From Amycolatopsis japonica (lineage in GTDB: Bacteria > Actinomycetota > Actinomycetes > Mycobacteriales > Pseudonocardiaceae), in the NCBI RefSeq assembly GCF_000732925.1, contig NZ_CP008953.1:248001-312000 (forward strand): a stretch of DNA of 64,000 bases, in the 5' to 3' direction. Shown one piece after another: positions 51,165 to 59,026 of this stretch; position 1 is the first letter of the stretch; every line of letters starts with the position of its first letter. The notes beneath the pieces were generated by a model. The model was not told the origin of the DNA. It saw only the letters and a list, made by a program, of their open reading frames with translations, and searched no databases. The translations under genes were made by a program, and so were the position numbers.

Positions 51165-51980
51165 TCAGAACCGCATCCGCAGGATCCGCCCCATCTTCTT
51201 GAACGCCGGGAACAGCCCCGCGAACCACAGCTGCGCCCGCATCGACCCGGAGAGCCGGTCCTTCACCTCAGGTGTCGCGTAATCCGTCGAATCGAGTTTG
51301 GACACCAGCGTCAGCCCGAGCCGCTCCAATTCGGAAATCTCGTCGATGCCCCAGTACAGCGTCGCGTTGGCTTTGCGGACAACGGGATTCAGCTTCTGCA
51401 GTTTGATCCCCAGCCTGCTGAAGATGTCGAAGACCATTTCGCCGCCCTGCGGGAAATGCGCGATCAGCCGCCGCAGCAATTCCTCGCCTTCGGACGGCCG
51501 CAGGTACATCGTCAGCCCCTCCGCGATCACCAGACCGGGTTTGTCCGACGGGATCTCGTCGATCCAGCCGAAGTCCGTCACCGACGAGCCGATGGTCCGG
51601 TAGCCGTCCCGTTCGGGATAGAGCCGGGCGCGCAGGTCGACGACCTCGGGGTAGTCGACGTCGAACCACCGCACCGTGGGCGGCGGGTCGACGCGGTACA
51701 CGCGGCTGTCCATCCCGCAGCCGAGCTGGACGACGGTCGCGTCCGGGTGCTCCCGGAGGAACGACGCGGCCCATTCGTCCATCGGCTTGGCGCGCAGCGC
51801 GACGGTGAGCCCCATGTCGGCGTTCACGCCCAGCGAGGCGAAGTCGTAGTCGATCTGCTTGACGGCCTCGTCGGCGGCCTTGTCGCCGAGGATCGGCCGC
51901 TCGCCGCGGGCGTCGAGCGCCCGGCCGTACAACGTGGCGAGCATCGTCGCCTTCTCTTCGGTGAACCGGACCTTCTCCAC
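51165..51980 (-). CDS. SAM-dependent methyltransferase, leucine carboxyl methyltransferase (LCM/TcmP) type
   Basis: A 271-residue class I methyltransferase with the LCM signature: VVQLGCGMDSRVYRVDPPP (SAM motif I), then VRWFDVDYPEVVDLRARLYP and VIAEGLTMYL. These act as O-methyltransferases on carboxyl or hydroxyl groups, often in secondary metabolism; the substrate is unknown. The GTG at 51980 follows a GGGGGTG stretch. It is divided from the GntR gene by ~75 bp on the far side. Confidence 0.88.
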   Translation of the reverse strand: MEKVRFTEEKATMLATLYGRALDARGERPILGDKAADEAVKQIDYDFASLGVNADMGLTVALRAKPMDEWAASFLREHPDATVVQLGCGMDSRVYRVDPPPTVRWFDVDYPEVVDLRARLYPERDGYRTIGSSVTDFGWIDEIPSDKPGLVIAEGLTMYLRPSEGEELLRRLIAHFPQGGEMVFDIFSRLGIKLQKLNPVVRKANATLYWGIDEISELERLGLTLVSKLDSTDYATPEVKDRLSGSMRAQLWFAGLFPAFKKMGRILRMRF

Positions 51981-52057
51981 CGCACACCCCCGTCAGAAGT
52001 TTCACAAACTTCTGAAAACAATACTCGCGCGAGAGCGGTCGCGCCATCAAGGAAGCG

Positions 52058-52750
52058 TTAATCCCCGGACGTGTAGTCGTGGACGTAGGTCTTGGCGTCG
52101 AGCAGATGCCGCAAGGTGATCTCCCGCGCGGCCGCCGCGTCCGACCGGCGGATCGCTTCGAGGATCGCGCGATGTTCGTCGACGGCCTTGCGGATCTGCC
52201 CCGGAAGCCGCAGCGCCGCCCGCCGCTCCTCGCCGACCAGCGAGAGCACCGAACGCAGCAGATCGGTGACGTCGTCGTTGCCGGCGTTGCCCGCGATCAC
52301 CCGGTGGAATTCGGCGTCGGCCGCGATCACGCGCAGCATGTCGCCGTCGGCGGCGGCCTGGTCCATCTCGTCGACGGTGCTTTCCAGCCGGGCGAGCACC
52401 CGCGGCGTGTGCTCGAGCGCGAGCCGCTCGGCGAGCGTCGGCTCGACGGTGGTCCGCAGGTCGAAGAGCTTCTCGACCAGTTGCTCGTGTTCGGAGAACC
52501 ACCCGCGCAGCGGCTGTTCGCCGAGGTTCTCGCGGACGTAGGTGCCCGAACCCGGCCGCACCTGCACGTAACCGATGGAGTCCAGCACCCGCAACGCCTG
52601 CCGCAGCGAACCGCGGCTGATCCCGAGCTGCTCGCAGAGCGCCCGTTCGGCGGGCAGTCTCGACCCGGCGGGGAGCCTGCCCGAGTCGATCATCGTGCGC
52701 AGATGATCGACGGTCGCACTCCACACCTGTTCGCGCTCGTCGTCGGCCAC
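52058..52750 (-). CDS. GntR family regulator, FadR/FCD subfamily
   Basis: A 230-residue protein. The winged HTH covers ~10-75 (LPAERALCEQLGISRGSLRQ, then VLDSIGYVQVRPGSGTYV). An all-helical FCD effector domain follows, with metal-site candidates DAEFHRVIAGNAGN and ITLRHLLDAK. It probably responds to an organic acid. The gene is divergent from the GNAT gene at 52816 with a gap of about 65 bp. Confidence 0.92.
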   Translation of the reverse strand: MADDEREQVWSATVDHLRTMIDSGRLPAGSRLPAERALCEQLGISRGSLRQALRVLDSIGYVQVRPGSGTYVRENLGEQPLRGWFSEHEQLVEKLFDLRTTVEPTLAERLALEHTPRVLARLESTVDEMDQAAADGDMLRVIAADAEFHRVIAGNAGNDDVTDLLRSVLSLVGEERRAALRLPGQIRKAVDEHRAILEAIRRSDAAAAREITLRHLLDAKTYVHDYTSGD

Positions 52751-52815
52751 GGCCCCATCCTCGCAGGCCCGGCGGGACGTCCGGAATTGTCGGTGCGGGA
52801 TGTCATCCTGTGCCG

Positions 52816-53451
52816 ATGACTGGGGTGGCAGGGCTGATCAAGGCATGGGTGCACGGCTGGGCGCTCTCCCGCGGCGTCGGGGTCCCCGTCGCCGAGCCGG
52901 ACGGTTACCGGCTCGACGTCGGGCGTCCGGGGCATCGCGTGCGGTACGTGCTGGCGGACACCGGATCGGTCGCGAGCCGGGCGAGTTCGCTGACCGAGCC
53001 CGGAACGTGGTTGAAGGTGAGCGGTTCCCGTGAGGAAGTGGCGAAGACGGTGCCGCCGGAGTGGCAGGTGGGTCCGCCGGAATACCTGATGAGCGCGCCG
53101 ATCGCGCTCCGTCCCGTCATGGCCGCGCCCGAGCCGTACCGGGCGGAGCTGGTCGGCGACGGCGTCGTCACCGACGTCGTGGTGCGCGCCCCCGACGGTT
53201 CGCGCGCGGCCACCGGCCGGGTCGCCATAGCCGGTGGCACGGCGGTGATCGATCAGGTCGTGACGGAGCCCGAGCACCAGCGGCGAGGGCTGGGCCGGTT
53301 CGTGATGCGCAGGCTCGACGAGGTGGCGGTCGCCGCCGGGGCGGAGCGGGCGGTCCTGGTCGCGACGGAGGAGGGGCGCGCGTTGTACCTGACACTCGGC
53401 TGGACGGTCGCCACGGAGATCACCGCGGCCCATCTGCCGGAGGAGAACTGA
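52816..53451 (+). CDS. GNAT family N-acetyltransferase
   Basis: A protein of about 211 residues. The C-terminal GNAT domain has the acetyl-CoA loop VTEPEHQRRGLGRFVMRRL near residue 155 and the end ALYLTLGWTVATEI. The N-terminal ~100 residues are a second, degenerate GNAT-like half. The GTG at 52810 or ATG at 52816 may be used. It ends 1 bp before the VOC gene, so the two are co-transcribed. The substrate is unknown. Confidence 0.85.
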   Translation: MTGVAGLIKAWVHGWALSRGVGVPVAEPDGYRLDVGRPGHRVRYVLADTGSVASRASSLTEPGTWLKVSGSREEVAKTVPPEWQVGPPEYLMSAPIALRPVMAAPEPYRAELVGDGVVTDVVVRAPDGSRAATGRVAIAGGTAVIDQVVTEPEHQRRGLGRFVMRRLDEVAVAAGAERAVLVATEEGRALYLTLGWTVATEITAAHLPEEN

Positions 53452-53452
53452 C

Positions 53453-53806
53453 ATGGCGGCGGTGTTCAAGGACATCTGTCTCGACGCGAGCGATCATCAG
53501 GCCCTCGCGGACTGGTGGTGCGCCGCGATGGGCTACGTCCGCCGCCACCGGGACGAGCGGCCGGTGGAATGGCCGGTCGCGATCGAGGATCCGGCCGGTC
53601 GTGGCCCGCTGATCTGGGTCAACCCGGTGTCCGAGGCGAAGACCGTGAAGAACCGTATGCACATCGACGTCTTCGGCTCGACGGCCGAGTTGGTCGCCGC
53701 CGGCGCGCGGCTCGTCCGGGCCAGGGACGGCGAGATCGACTGGGACATCCTCGAGGATCCGGAAGGCAACGAGTTCTGCGTGTTCTCCCCGTCGAACGGG
53801 ACATAA
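53453..53806 (+). CDS. VOC/glyoxalase-like domain protein
   Basis: A 117-residue single-module VOC-fold protein: KDICLDASDHQALADWWCAA at the start, MHIDVFG mid-way and ILEDPEGNEFCVFSP at the end. The Asp/His/Glu candidates fit the paired beta-alpha-beta-beta-beta metal site. The substrate is unknown; relatives include glyoxalases and bleomycin-binding proteins. Confidence 0.88.
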   Translation: MAAVFKDICLDASDHQALADWWCAAMGYVRRHRDERPVEWPVAIEDPAGRGPLIWVNPVSEAKTVKNRMHIDVFGSTAELVAAGARLVRARDGEIDWDILEDPEGNEFCVFSPSNGT

Positions 53807-53887
53807 CGGGCTCGTTGAATGTTCGACTAGACACATCCGGAGCGCGAAAGGAGGTAACGGTGCTTAGGGTGCGGACGTGAGTGCTTT

Positions 53888-54649
53888 ATGACGTGGTGGC
53901 ACGCGGTCGTGATCTTCATCGCGGGGCTCTGGGCGGGCACCATCAACACGGTCGTCGGTTCGGGCACGCTCGTGACGTTCCCGGTCCTGGTCGCGCTCGG
54001 CTACTCGCCGCTGACGGCGACGACGTCCAACGCGATCGGCCTCGCCCCGGGCACGGTCAGCGGGGCGATCGGCTACCGGCAGGAGCTCAAGGGCTACTGG
54101 CCCGAGGTCGTCAAACTCGCGGTGGCGTCGTTCTTCGGCGCGATTTGCGGGACCATCCTGTTGCTCTCGTTGCCGAAGGACGCCTTCGAGACCGTCGTAC
54201 CCGCGCTGGTCGGGCTCGCGGTGGTACTCGTGATCGTCCAGCCGCGCGTGGCCGCCTGGGTCGCGAAGCGCCGCGAGGAGAACGGGAAGGTCCACAAGAT
54301 CGGGCCGCTCCTGTTGTTCCTGATCTTCCTGATCGGCATCTACGGCGGATACTTCACGGCCGCGCAGGGCGTGATGATGGTGGCCGTCATGGGGATGCTG
54401 ATGTCGGAGTCGCTGCAGCGCCTCAACGGCGTCAAGAACGCCCTGTCCGCCGTCGTGAACATCGTCGCGGGCACGATCTACGCCTTCATCGCGCCGGTCA
54501 GCTGGCCCGTGGTCGCGCTGCTCGCGGTCGGGTCGACGATCGGCGGTCAGCTCGGCGCGAAGATCGGCCGCAAGCTCTCGCCGAAGGTGCTGCGCGGCGT
54601 GATCGTCGTGGTCGGCGTCGCCGCGATGGTGCAGCTACTCCTCAAGTAA
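53888..54649 (+). CDS. TauE/SafE family membrane exporter
   Basis: A 253-residue protein with about eight TM helices in two repeats. The hallmark segments are WAGTINTVVGSGTLVTFPVL near the N-terminus and YGGYFTAAQGVMM mid-protein. Family members move sulfite, sulfoacetate or related anions; the substrate here is unknown. A family-1 palindrome follows the stop by 40 bp. Confidence 0.92.
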   Translation: MTWWHAVVIFIAGLWAGTINTVVGSGTLVTFPVLVALGYSPLTATTSNAIGLAPGTVSGAIGYRQELKGYWPEVVKLAVASFFGAICGTILLLSLPKDAFETVVPALVGLAVVLVIVQPRVAAWVAKRREENGKVHKIGPLLLFLIFLIGIYGGYFTAAQGVMMVAVMGMLMSESLQRLNGVKNALSAVVNIVAGTIYAFIAPVSWPVVALLAVGSTIGGQLGAKIGRKLSPKVLRGVIVVVGVAAMVQLLLK

Positions 54650-54688
54650 GAACCGCCCGCACCCCGACCGACACCCCCCGGCGAACGC

Positions 54689-54737
54689 CATGAAAGGTCC
54701 TTTCCTTGCAAAATTTGCAAGGAAAGGACCTTTCATG
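54689..54737. repeat. 49-bp perfect palindrome, intergenic repeat family 1 (copy 3)
   Basis: 24-bp arms (54689-54712 and 54714-54737; CATGAAAGGTCCTTTCCTTG onward) are exact reverse complements around one central A. Over the shared 43 bp it differs from copy 2 at only one base. It lies between the convergent stops of the TauE/SafE gene and the aminotransferase. Confidence 0.87.
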
Positions 54738-54799
54738 GCACGCGAGAAGGAAACGGCCCGCACTCCGTCCACGAAGTGCGGGCCGCGGCGAAACCCTTG

Positions 54800-55855
54800 T
54801 CAGCGCGGGAAGTCCCCAGCCGCTTCGAGGAAGAGGTCGTTCTCCTCCGGCGTCCCGATGGTCACACGCGCGCCTTCGCCCGCGAAGGGGCGCACGATCA
54901 GCTTCCGCTCTAGGGCGTGCTCCGCGAACTCCGTCGTCCGCTCGCCCAGCGGCAGCCAGACGAAGTTCGCCTGCGTCTCCGGCACCTCGTAACCCTTGGC
55001 CACCAACGCATCCCGGACCCGGGTGCGTTCCGAGACGATCTCCTTGCAGCGTTCCAGCAGTTCGTCGGCCGCGTCGAGCGAGGCGATGGCCGCCGCCTGG
55101 GCGATCATGTTCACCGAGAACGCGACGTAGACCTGCTTCAGCGCGACGGTGATCGCTTCCGGCGCCACCGCGTAGCCCACGCGAAGGCCGGCGAGGCCGT
55201 ACGCCTTCGAGAACGTCCGAAGCACCGCGACGTTGTCCCTGCCGCGCGCGAGTTCGACGCCGTCCGGCACCTCGGCGTCGGTCACGAACTCCTTGTACGC
55301 CTCGTCGAGCACGACGAGGACGCCCGAGGGGACGGCGTCGAGGAAGCGCTCGAGTTCCGCGCGCCGCAGGACCGTTCCGGTCGGGTTGTTGGGGTTGCAC
55401 ACGAAGACCAGCCGCGTCTTCGGCGTGATCGCGGCGAGCATCGCGTCGAGGTCCAGCCCGTGCCCGGCCGTGAGTGGCACCTTCACGCTCACGGCGTTCG
55501 CCACCTGCGTGACGATCGGGTACGCCTCGAACGAGCGCCACGGGAAGACGACCTCGTCGCCCGGGCCGCACAGAGCCTGGATCATCTGCTGGCAAAGGGA
55601 AACCGAACCGCAGCCGATGGCGATCCGGTCGACGGACTCGTTCAGCTCGCGGGCCAGCCGCTCGACGAGCGCGGAAGCCGTGATGTCCGGGTACCGGTTG
55701 ATGCCCTGCGCCGTCTCGGCTATGGCCTGCGCCACACTCGGCAGCGGGCCACCGGGGACCTCGTTGCTCGCCAGCTTGATCGCGCCCTGGATTGTCCGGC
55801 CAGGGACGTACTTCGGCAACGATTCGAGATCCGCACGCGGCGAAACAGGTGACAT
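54800..55855 (-). CDS. Aromatic/histidinol-phosphate aminotransferase (Pat/HisC2-like)
   Basis: A 351-residue fold-type I aminotransferase. Visible are [16 protein letters not shown] (substrate loop), [23 protein letters not shown] (PLP Asp/Tyr), the Schiff-base Lys in [17 protein letters not shown] and the C-terminal Arg in [14 protein letters not shown]. This is the HisC/Pat branch, equivalent to M. tuberculosis Rv3772, and probably makes phenylalanine or tyrosine. The ATG at 55855 ([10 protein letters not shown]) is chosen over an upstream in-frame codon. Confidence 0.9.
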   Translation of the reverse strand: MSPVSPRADLESLPKYVPGRTIQGAIKLASNEVPGGPLPSVAQAIAETAQGINRYPDITASALVERLARELNESVDRIAIGCGSVSLCQQMIQALCGPGDEVVFPWRSFEAYPIVTQVANAVSVKVPLTAGHGLDLDAMLAAITPKTRLVFVCNPNNPTGTVLRRAELERFLDAVPSGVLVVLDEAYKEFVTDAEVPDGVELARGRDNVAVLRTFSKAYGLAGLRVGYAVAPEAITVALKQVYVAFSVNMIAQAAAIASLDAADELLERCKEIVSERTRVRDALVAKGYEVPETQANFVWLPLGERTTEFAEHALERKLIVRPFAGEGARVTIGTPEENDLFLEAAGDFPR

Positions 55856-55952
55856 CTTCGGCGCTCCTACGTCTGGGGGACGGCTCCGACACCGTATCCT
55901 CCCGCGCGAGCGCAAGCTCCGAATATTTACCTAAGAGTGGTCTGATGGAGGA

Positions 55953-56585
55953 ATGACCCTGACGACCACCGTGGAACATCAGCACGCCGACGGCCACACG
56001 CTGCGCCTGACCTTCGCCGAACCGGATGGTGTCGTCCGCGGCGGACTCGTGGTGCTGCACGAGGGGGCCGAAGAGGTCGAAGAGGGTTTGGGCCTGCTCC
56101 TGGCCGGTCTCGCCGGCGAAGGCTGGCTCACCGTCACACCGCATCTCGACCGGGACAACCTCACGCAGCAGGACCTGCTCGAAGCCACCGACGCGACGCT
56201 CTCCTGGCTCGCGGAACGCGGTGTCCAAGCGGATCTCGTCGGTGTCGTCGGTTTCGACCTCGGGGGCACGGCCGCGCTGGTCGTGGCGTCCAACCGCAGG
56301 CTGGGCGCGGCGGTCAGCGTCGGCGGGCAGGGGGTCACCGGGCTGCCGGTCCTCGTCGAAATCGCGGGACGGCTCACCAGCCCGTGGCTCGGCATGTACG
56401 GCGACGCCGGCGACGAGGCCGGAGGCGCCGAGGTCGAGCAGCTGCGTGACGCGGCGGCGACGGCGAACGTCGCGACGAACGTCGTCCACTACCCGGGCGC
56501 CAATCACCGCTTCGACGCCGACCCGGACGCGGCGGCGGAGGCCTGGCAGCGCACGTTGAATTGGTTCGACGCCCACCTGCGCTGA
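55953..56585 (+). CDS. Dienelactone hydrolase-like protein with Asp at the nucleophile position
   Basis: A 210-residue alpha/beta hydrolase of the dienelactone hydrolase group. The nucleophile elbow reads VVGFDLGGTAAL, so Asp102 replaces the usual Cys or Ser. The acid is probably D154 (YGDAGDEAGG) and the His H185 (YPGANHRFDADP, the GxxHxF-type motif). An Asp nucleophile would suit dehalogenase- or epoxide-type chemistry, but activity is unproven. It is divergent from the aminotransferase. Confidence 0.82.
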   Translation: MTLTTTVEHQHADGHTLRLTFAEPDGVVRGGLVVLHEGAEEVEEGLGLLLAGLAGEGWLTVTPHLDRDNLTQQDLLEATDATLSWLAERGVQADLVGVVGFDLGGTAALVVASNRRLGAAVSVGGQGVTGLPVLVEIAGRLTSPWLGMYGDAGDEAGGAEVEQLRDAAATANVATNVVHYPGANHRFDADPDAAAEAWQRTLNWFDAHLR

Positions 56586-56633
56586 CCCCGTTCGCGCTAG
56601 CATTCCCCTCAAGATGTGACAGGGGAGGGTCGA

Positions 56634-57113
56634 ATGGCACAGTCACCCAAGGTGCCCGTGACGCCACAAGCCGCGTTCGGAGCTTCGGCTCCGGCGCTGG
56701 CTCCGGTGGCGGGTCAGATCCGGGACTCCAAGACCGATGCCAAGAAAGGGGCCGTCAAGGTCTCCGAGGACGCCGCCAAGAAGCTCGTCGACGCCCTGCT
56801 CAAGGCGCGCCAGGAGCTCAACGCGCTCATCAAGGACTCGACGGAGTTCAACGCGCCGCTGAAACTGGGCGACAACGTCGTCGGGCACACCATGAGCGAT
56901 CGCTTCCAGGGCGCCGCGAACAAGGGGACCGAAGCGGCCGTGCCGGTGCTCAAGGACTTCGCGAAGGTCCTCAAGGACTTCCAGCTCACCGTGATGGCGG
57001 CGCGGAAGATGTACGTCGCCGCGGACGAGGAGGGCCAGGAGCAGCTCGAACGGGTCGCCCGCCGGTTCGACATGGAGGACATCGTCGGCCACGAGCGGAA
57101 GGACGAGCACTGA
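56634..57113 (+). CDS. Helical ESX substrate/partner with YxxxD signal, cassette C
   Basis: A 159-residue, mostly helical protein. VKVSEDAAKKLVDALLKARQ (41-60) and NAPLKLGDNVVG parallel the cassette A partner. The last helix carries YVAAD (Y127-D131), a YxxxD export signal. AGGGGAGGG precedes the ATG. Its TGA overlaps the ATG of the WXG protein by 1 bp, so the pair is translationally coupled. A PE-like pairing with that protein is inference. Confidence 0.72.
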   Translation: MAQSPKVPVTPQAAFGASAPALAPVAGQIRDSKTDAKKGAVKVSEDAAKKLVDALLKARQELNALIKDSTEFNAPLKLGDNVVGHTMSDRFQGAANKGTEAAVPVLKDFAKVLKDFQLTVMAARKMYVAADEEGQEQLERVARRFDMEDIVGHERKDEH

Positions 57114-58246
57114 TGCGCATCCTGCCCATGCCGTGGCCGCCGCGGGAGCCCGAACCACAACCGGGCCCCGAAAGCCTCATCGCCGACATCGACTGGATGA
57201 GTTACTCGCATCGAGAGCTCTACGCGATGGTCCACAACGAGCTGGATCTCGCGAGCGCGGAAGCCGTCGCCGCGCAGTGGACGAAGATCAGCGCCTTCCT
57301 CGACCGGGTCGGTTCCGAGCTCAGGGCGGCCCTCGCGGCCACCGCCGACGGCTGGACGGGCGAGGGCGCGGACAGGGCCCGCGACGCCGCGGTCAAGCTC
57401 GTCGACTGGGCGGGCGAGACGGGCTGGCGGGCGGAGAACGTCGCGAACTGCGTGCGCCGCCAGGCGGACATCGCCGAAACCGCGCGCCGCACGATGCCCG
57501 AGCCGCCGGGACACGCGCCGCGGCCCAAGCTGCCGGAGCCGCCGAAACGGCGTCCGATCCCGGTCTCCGATTCGACGCAGGCCATGTCGGCCTCGGCGCC
57601 GTCGGGATCCGAGTTCGCCGAAGCCGGGCGGATCGTCGCCGAACCCACCGACGAGAGCTCGCAGGATCTGCACCGTCAGGCCGCCGACGTGATGAAGCGG
57701 ATGCAATTCAGCTCCGGCGAGGTCTACGAGAACGTTCCGAGCTTCACGTCGTACGGCAAACAGCCGAAGATCCTTGAGACGCCCGAAGAACCGAAGCCGA
57801 AACCCGAAGAACCGAAGCCGGAGCCGGTCCCGCCGCCGGACGACTCGACACGCAGCAGCGGCGTCGACGACGCGGCCCCGATCCAGGTGCGGGAGCCGGT
57901 CGAGGCGCCGCGCGCGCCGGGCGCGGGCAGCGGCGCCTACGTGCCACCGCCGCCCGGCACCGTCGGAGGAACCCAGGAACAGCTCGGGCAAGGCGGCCGG
58001 TCCGGCGCCGGTGCCGGTGGTTTCGGGCCGTCGGGGCAGCCCGGCCAGCCGGCCGGGACCCGCGCCGCGGCCGCGGGCATGGGCGGCTTCGGCGGTATGC
58101 CGATGGGGATGGCGCCTTCGCAAGGGCGGCAGGGCGAAGAAGCGCACAAGGCGCCGGACTACCTCGTCGAGGATTCCGACGTATGGGGCCTCAGCGGGCA
58201 CGTCACCCCGCCGGTCATCGGCGAGGACCCGAGGAGCGGTCGCTGA
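57113..58246 (+). CDS. WXG-domain, Pro-rich ESX-associated protein with PPVIG tail, cassette C
   Basis: A 377-residue protein. The helical domain (~30-115) has ADGWTGEGADRARDAAVKLV (W81, WXG turn). The middle is Pro/Glu/Lys-rich, with tandem PKPEEPKPEP-like units, then Gly-rich. The tail APDYLVEDSDVWG then TPPVIGED is shared with the proteins at 4591-6048 and 38737-40722. The stop overlaps the EspG start by 1 bp (TGATG). There is no signal peptide, so ESX export is predicted (inference). Confidence 0.76.
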   Translation: MRILPMPWPPREPEPQPGPESLIADIDWMSYSHRELYAMVHNELDLASAEAVAAQWTKISAFLDRVGSELRAALAATADGWTGEGADRARDAAVKLVDWAGETGWRAENVANCVRRQADIAETARRTMPEPPGHAPRPKLPEPPKRRPIPVSDSTQAMSASAPSGSEFAEAGRIVAEPTDESSQDLHRQAADVMKRMQFSSGEVYENVPSFTSYGKQPKILETPEEPKPKPEEPKPEPVPPPDDSTRSSGVDDAAPIQVREPVEAPRAPGAGSGAYVPPPPGTVGGTQEQLGQGGRSGAGAGGFGPSGQPGQPAGTRAAAAGMGGFGGMPMGMAPSQGRQGEEAHKAPDYLVEDSDVWGLSGHVTPPVIGEDPRSGR

Positions 58247-59007
58247 TGGACTGGATCCGGCTGCACGTCGGCGAGCTGTTCCTGCTCTGGTCGGCGCACG
58301 GACGCGACGAACTGCCCGCGGTGCTGGAGGTCCCGCACGTCGGGCGGACACCGGAGTTCCGCGCGGAACTGGTGGCCTCGGCGAGCGCGACGCTGTCGGA
58401 ACGCGGCCTCGGCACGGTGGACGCCCCAGCGCCCGAACTGGTCCGGCTGCTGCACACCGTCGCGAACAGCGAACTCACGCTCGACCTGCGGCTCGACGGG
58501 GATCCGGCGTACCGGGCGGTCGGCTGCGTATCCGATCGCGGCGCGGTCGCGATCGGCGTTTCGGGTACCGACGTCGAGTTGGCGGCCCTGCGGGAACCGC
58601 TCGTCGCCGCGACGCTGCTGCAGGCCTTGCCGCCGTGCGAGCAGGGGCGGGGCCTGTCGGTCAACCTGCGCGTCGACGACTACACGGCCGCATGCGAGGC
58701 GGGGGAACGCGGCGGGCAGCCGGCGTTCTCCGACGTCCTGCGCGACGCCGGGCTGCGGGAACCCGAGATCATCGTCATGGTGCGGATCGCGACGCAGCGG
58801 ATCGGCAGCGGGCGGCTCGGCGCGGTCAGGAAGTCTTGGGAGGGCCGCTGGGTGCGCGGAGAGGGTACGTTGACCTGGGTCGACACCCCCGACGGCCGCT
58901 ACGGGCTCCGGCGCGACCGAGGGTGGCTGACCGTCACCCCGCTCGACGCGTCACGGCTGAAGTCGATGGCGTACGAGCTGTTCACGGGGGCTCGCCAAGC
59001 AGGTTAA
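58246..59007 (+). CDS. EspG-family ESX chaperone, cassette C
   Basis: A 253-residue EspG-family protein. Its opening LHVGELFLLWSAHGRDELPA and VLEVPHVGRTPEFRAEL correspond to DILLEHGRFG and FEIPHIGTT in the cassette A EspG. The C-terminal core LTWVDTPDGRYGLRRDRGW is conserved. It is translationally coupled to the WXG protein, its presumed client. It ends at TAA just inside a repeated GTTAAC motif before the next gene. Confidence 0.84.
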   Translation: MDWIRLHVGELFLLWSAHGRDELPAVLEVPHVGRTPEFRAELVASASATLSERGLGTVDAPAPELVRLLHTVANSELTLDLRLDGDPAYRAVGCVSDRGAVAIGVSGTDVELAALREPLVAATLLQALPPCEQGRGLSVNLRVDDYTAACEAGERGGQPAFSDVLRDAGLREPEIIVMVRIATQRIGSGRLGAVRKSWEGRWVRGEGTLTWVDTPDGRYGLRRDRGWLTVTPLDASRLKSMAYELFTGARQAG

Positions 59008-59018
59008 CGAGGGTTAAC
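59003..59018. promoter_or_regulatory. Paired GTTAAC motif before acetoacetyl-CoA synthetase
   Basis: GTTAAC occurs at 59003-59008 and again at 59013-59018, 10 bp (one helical turn) apart, ending 8 bp before the GTG at 59027. The spacing suggests a protein-binding site at the start of the synthetase gene. The regulator is unknown and chance cannot be excluded. Confidence 0.3.
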
Positions 59019-59026
59019 ATCGCGGG

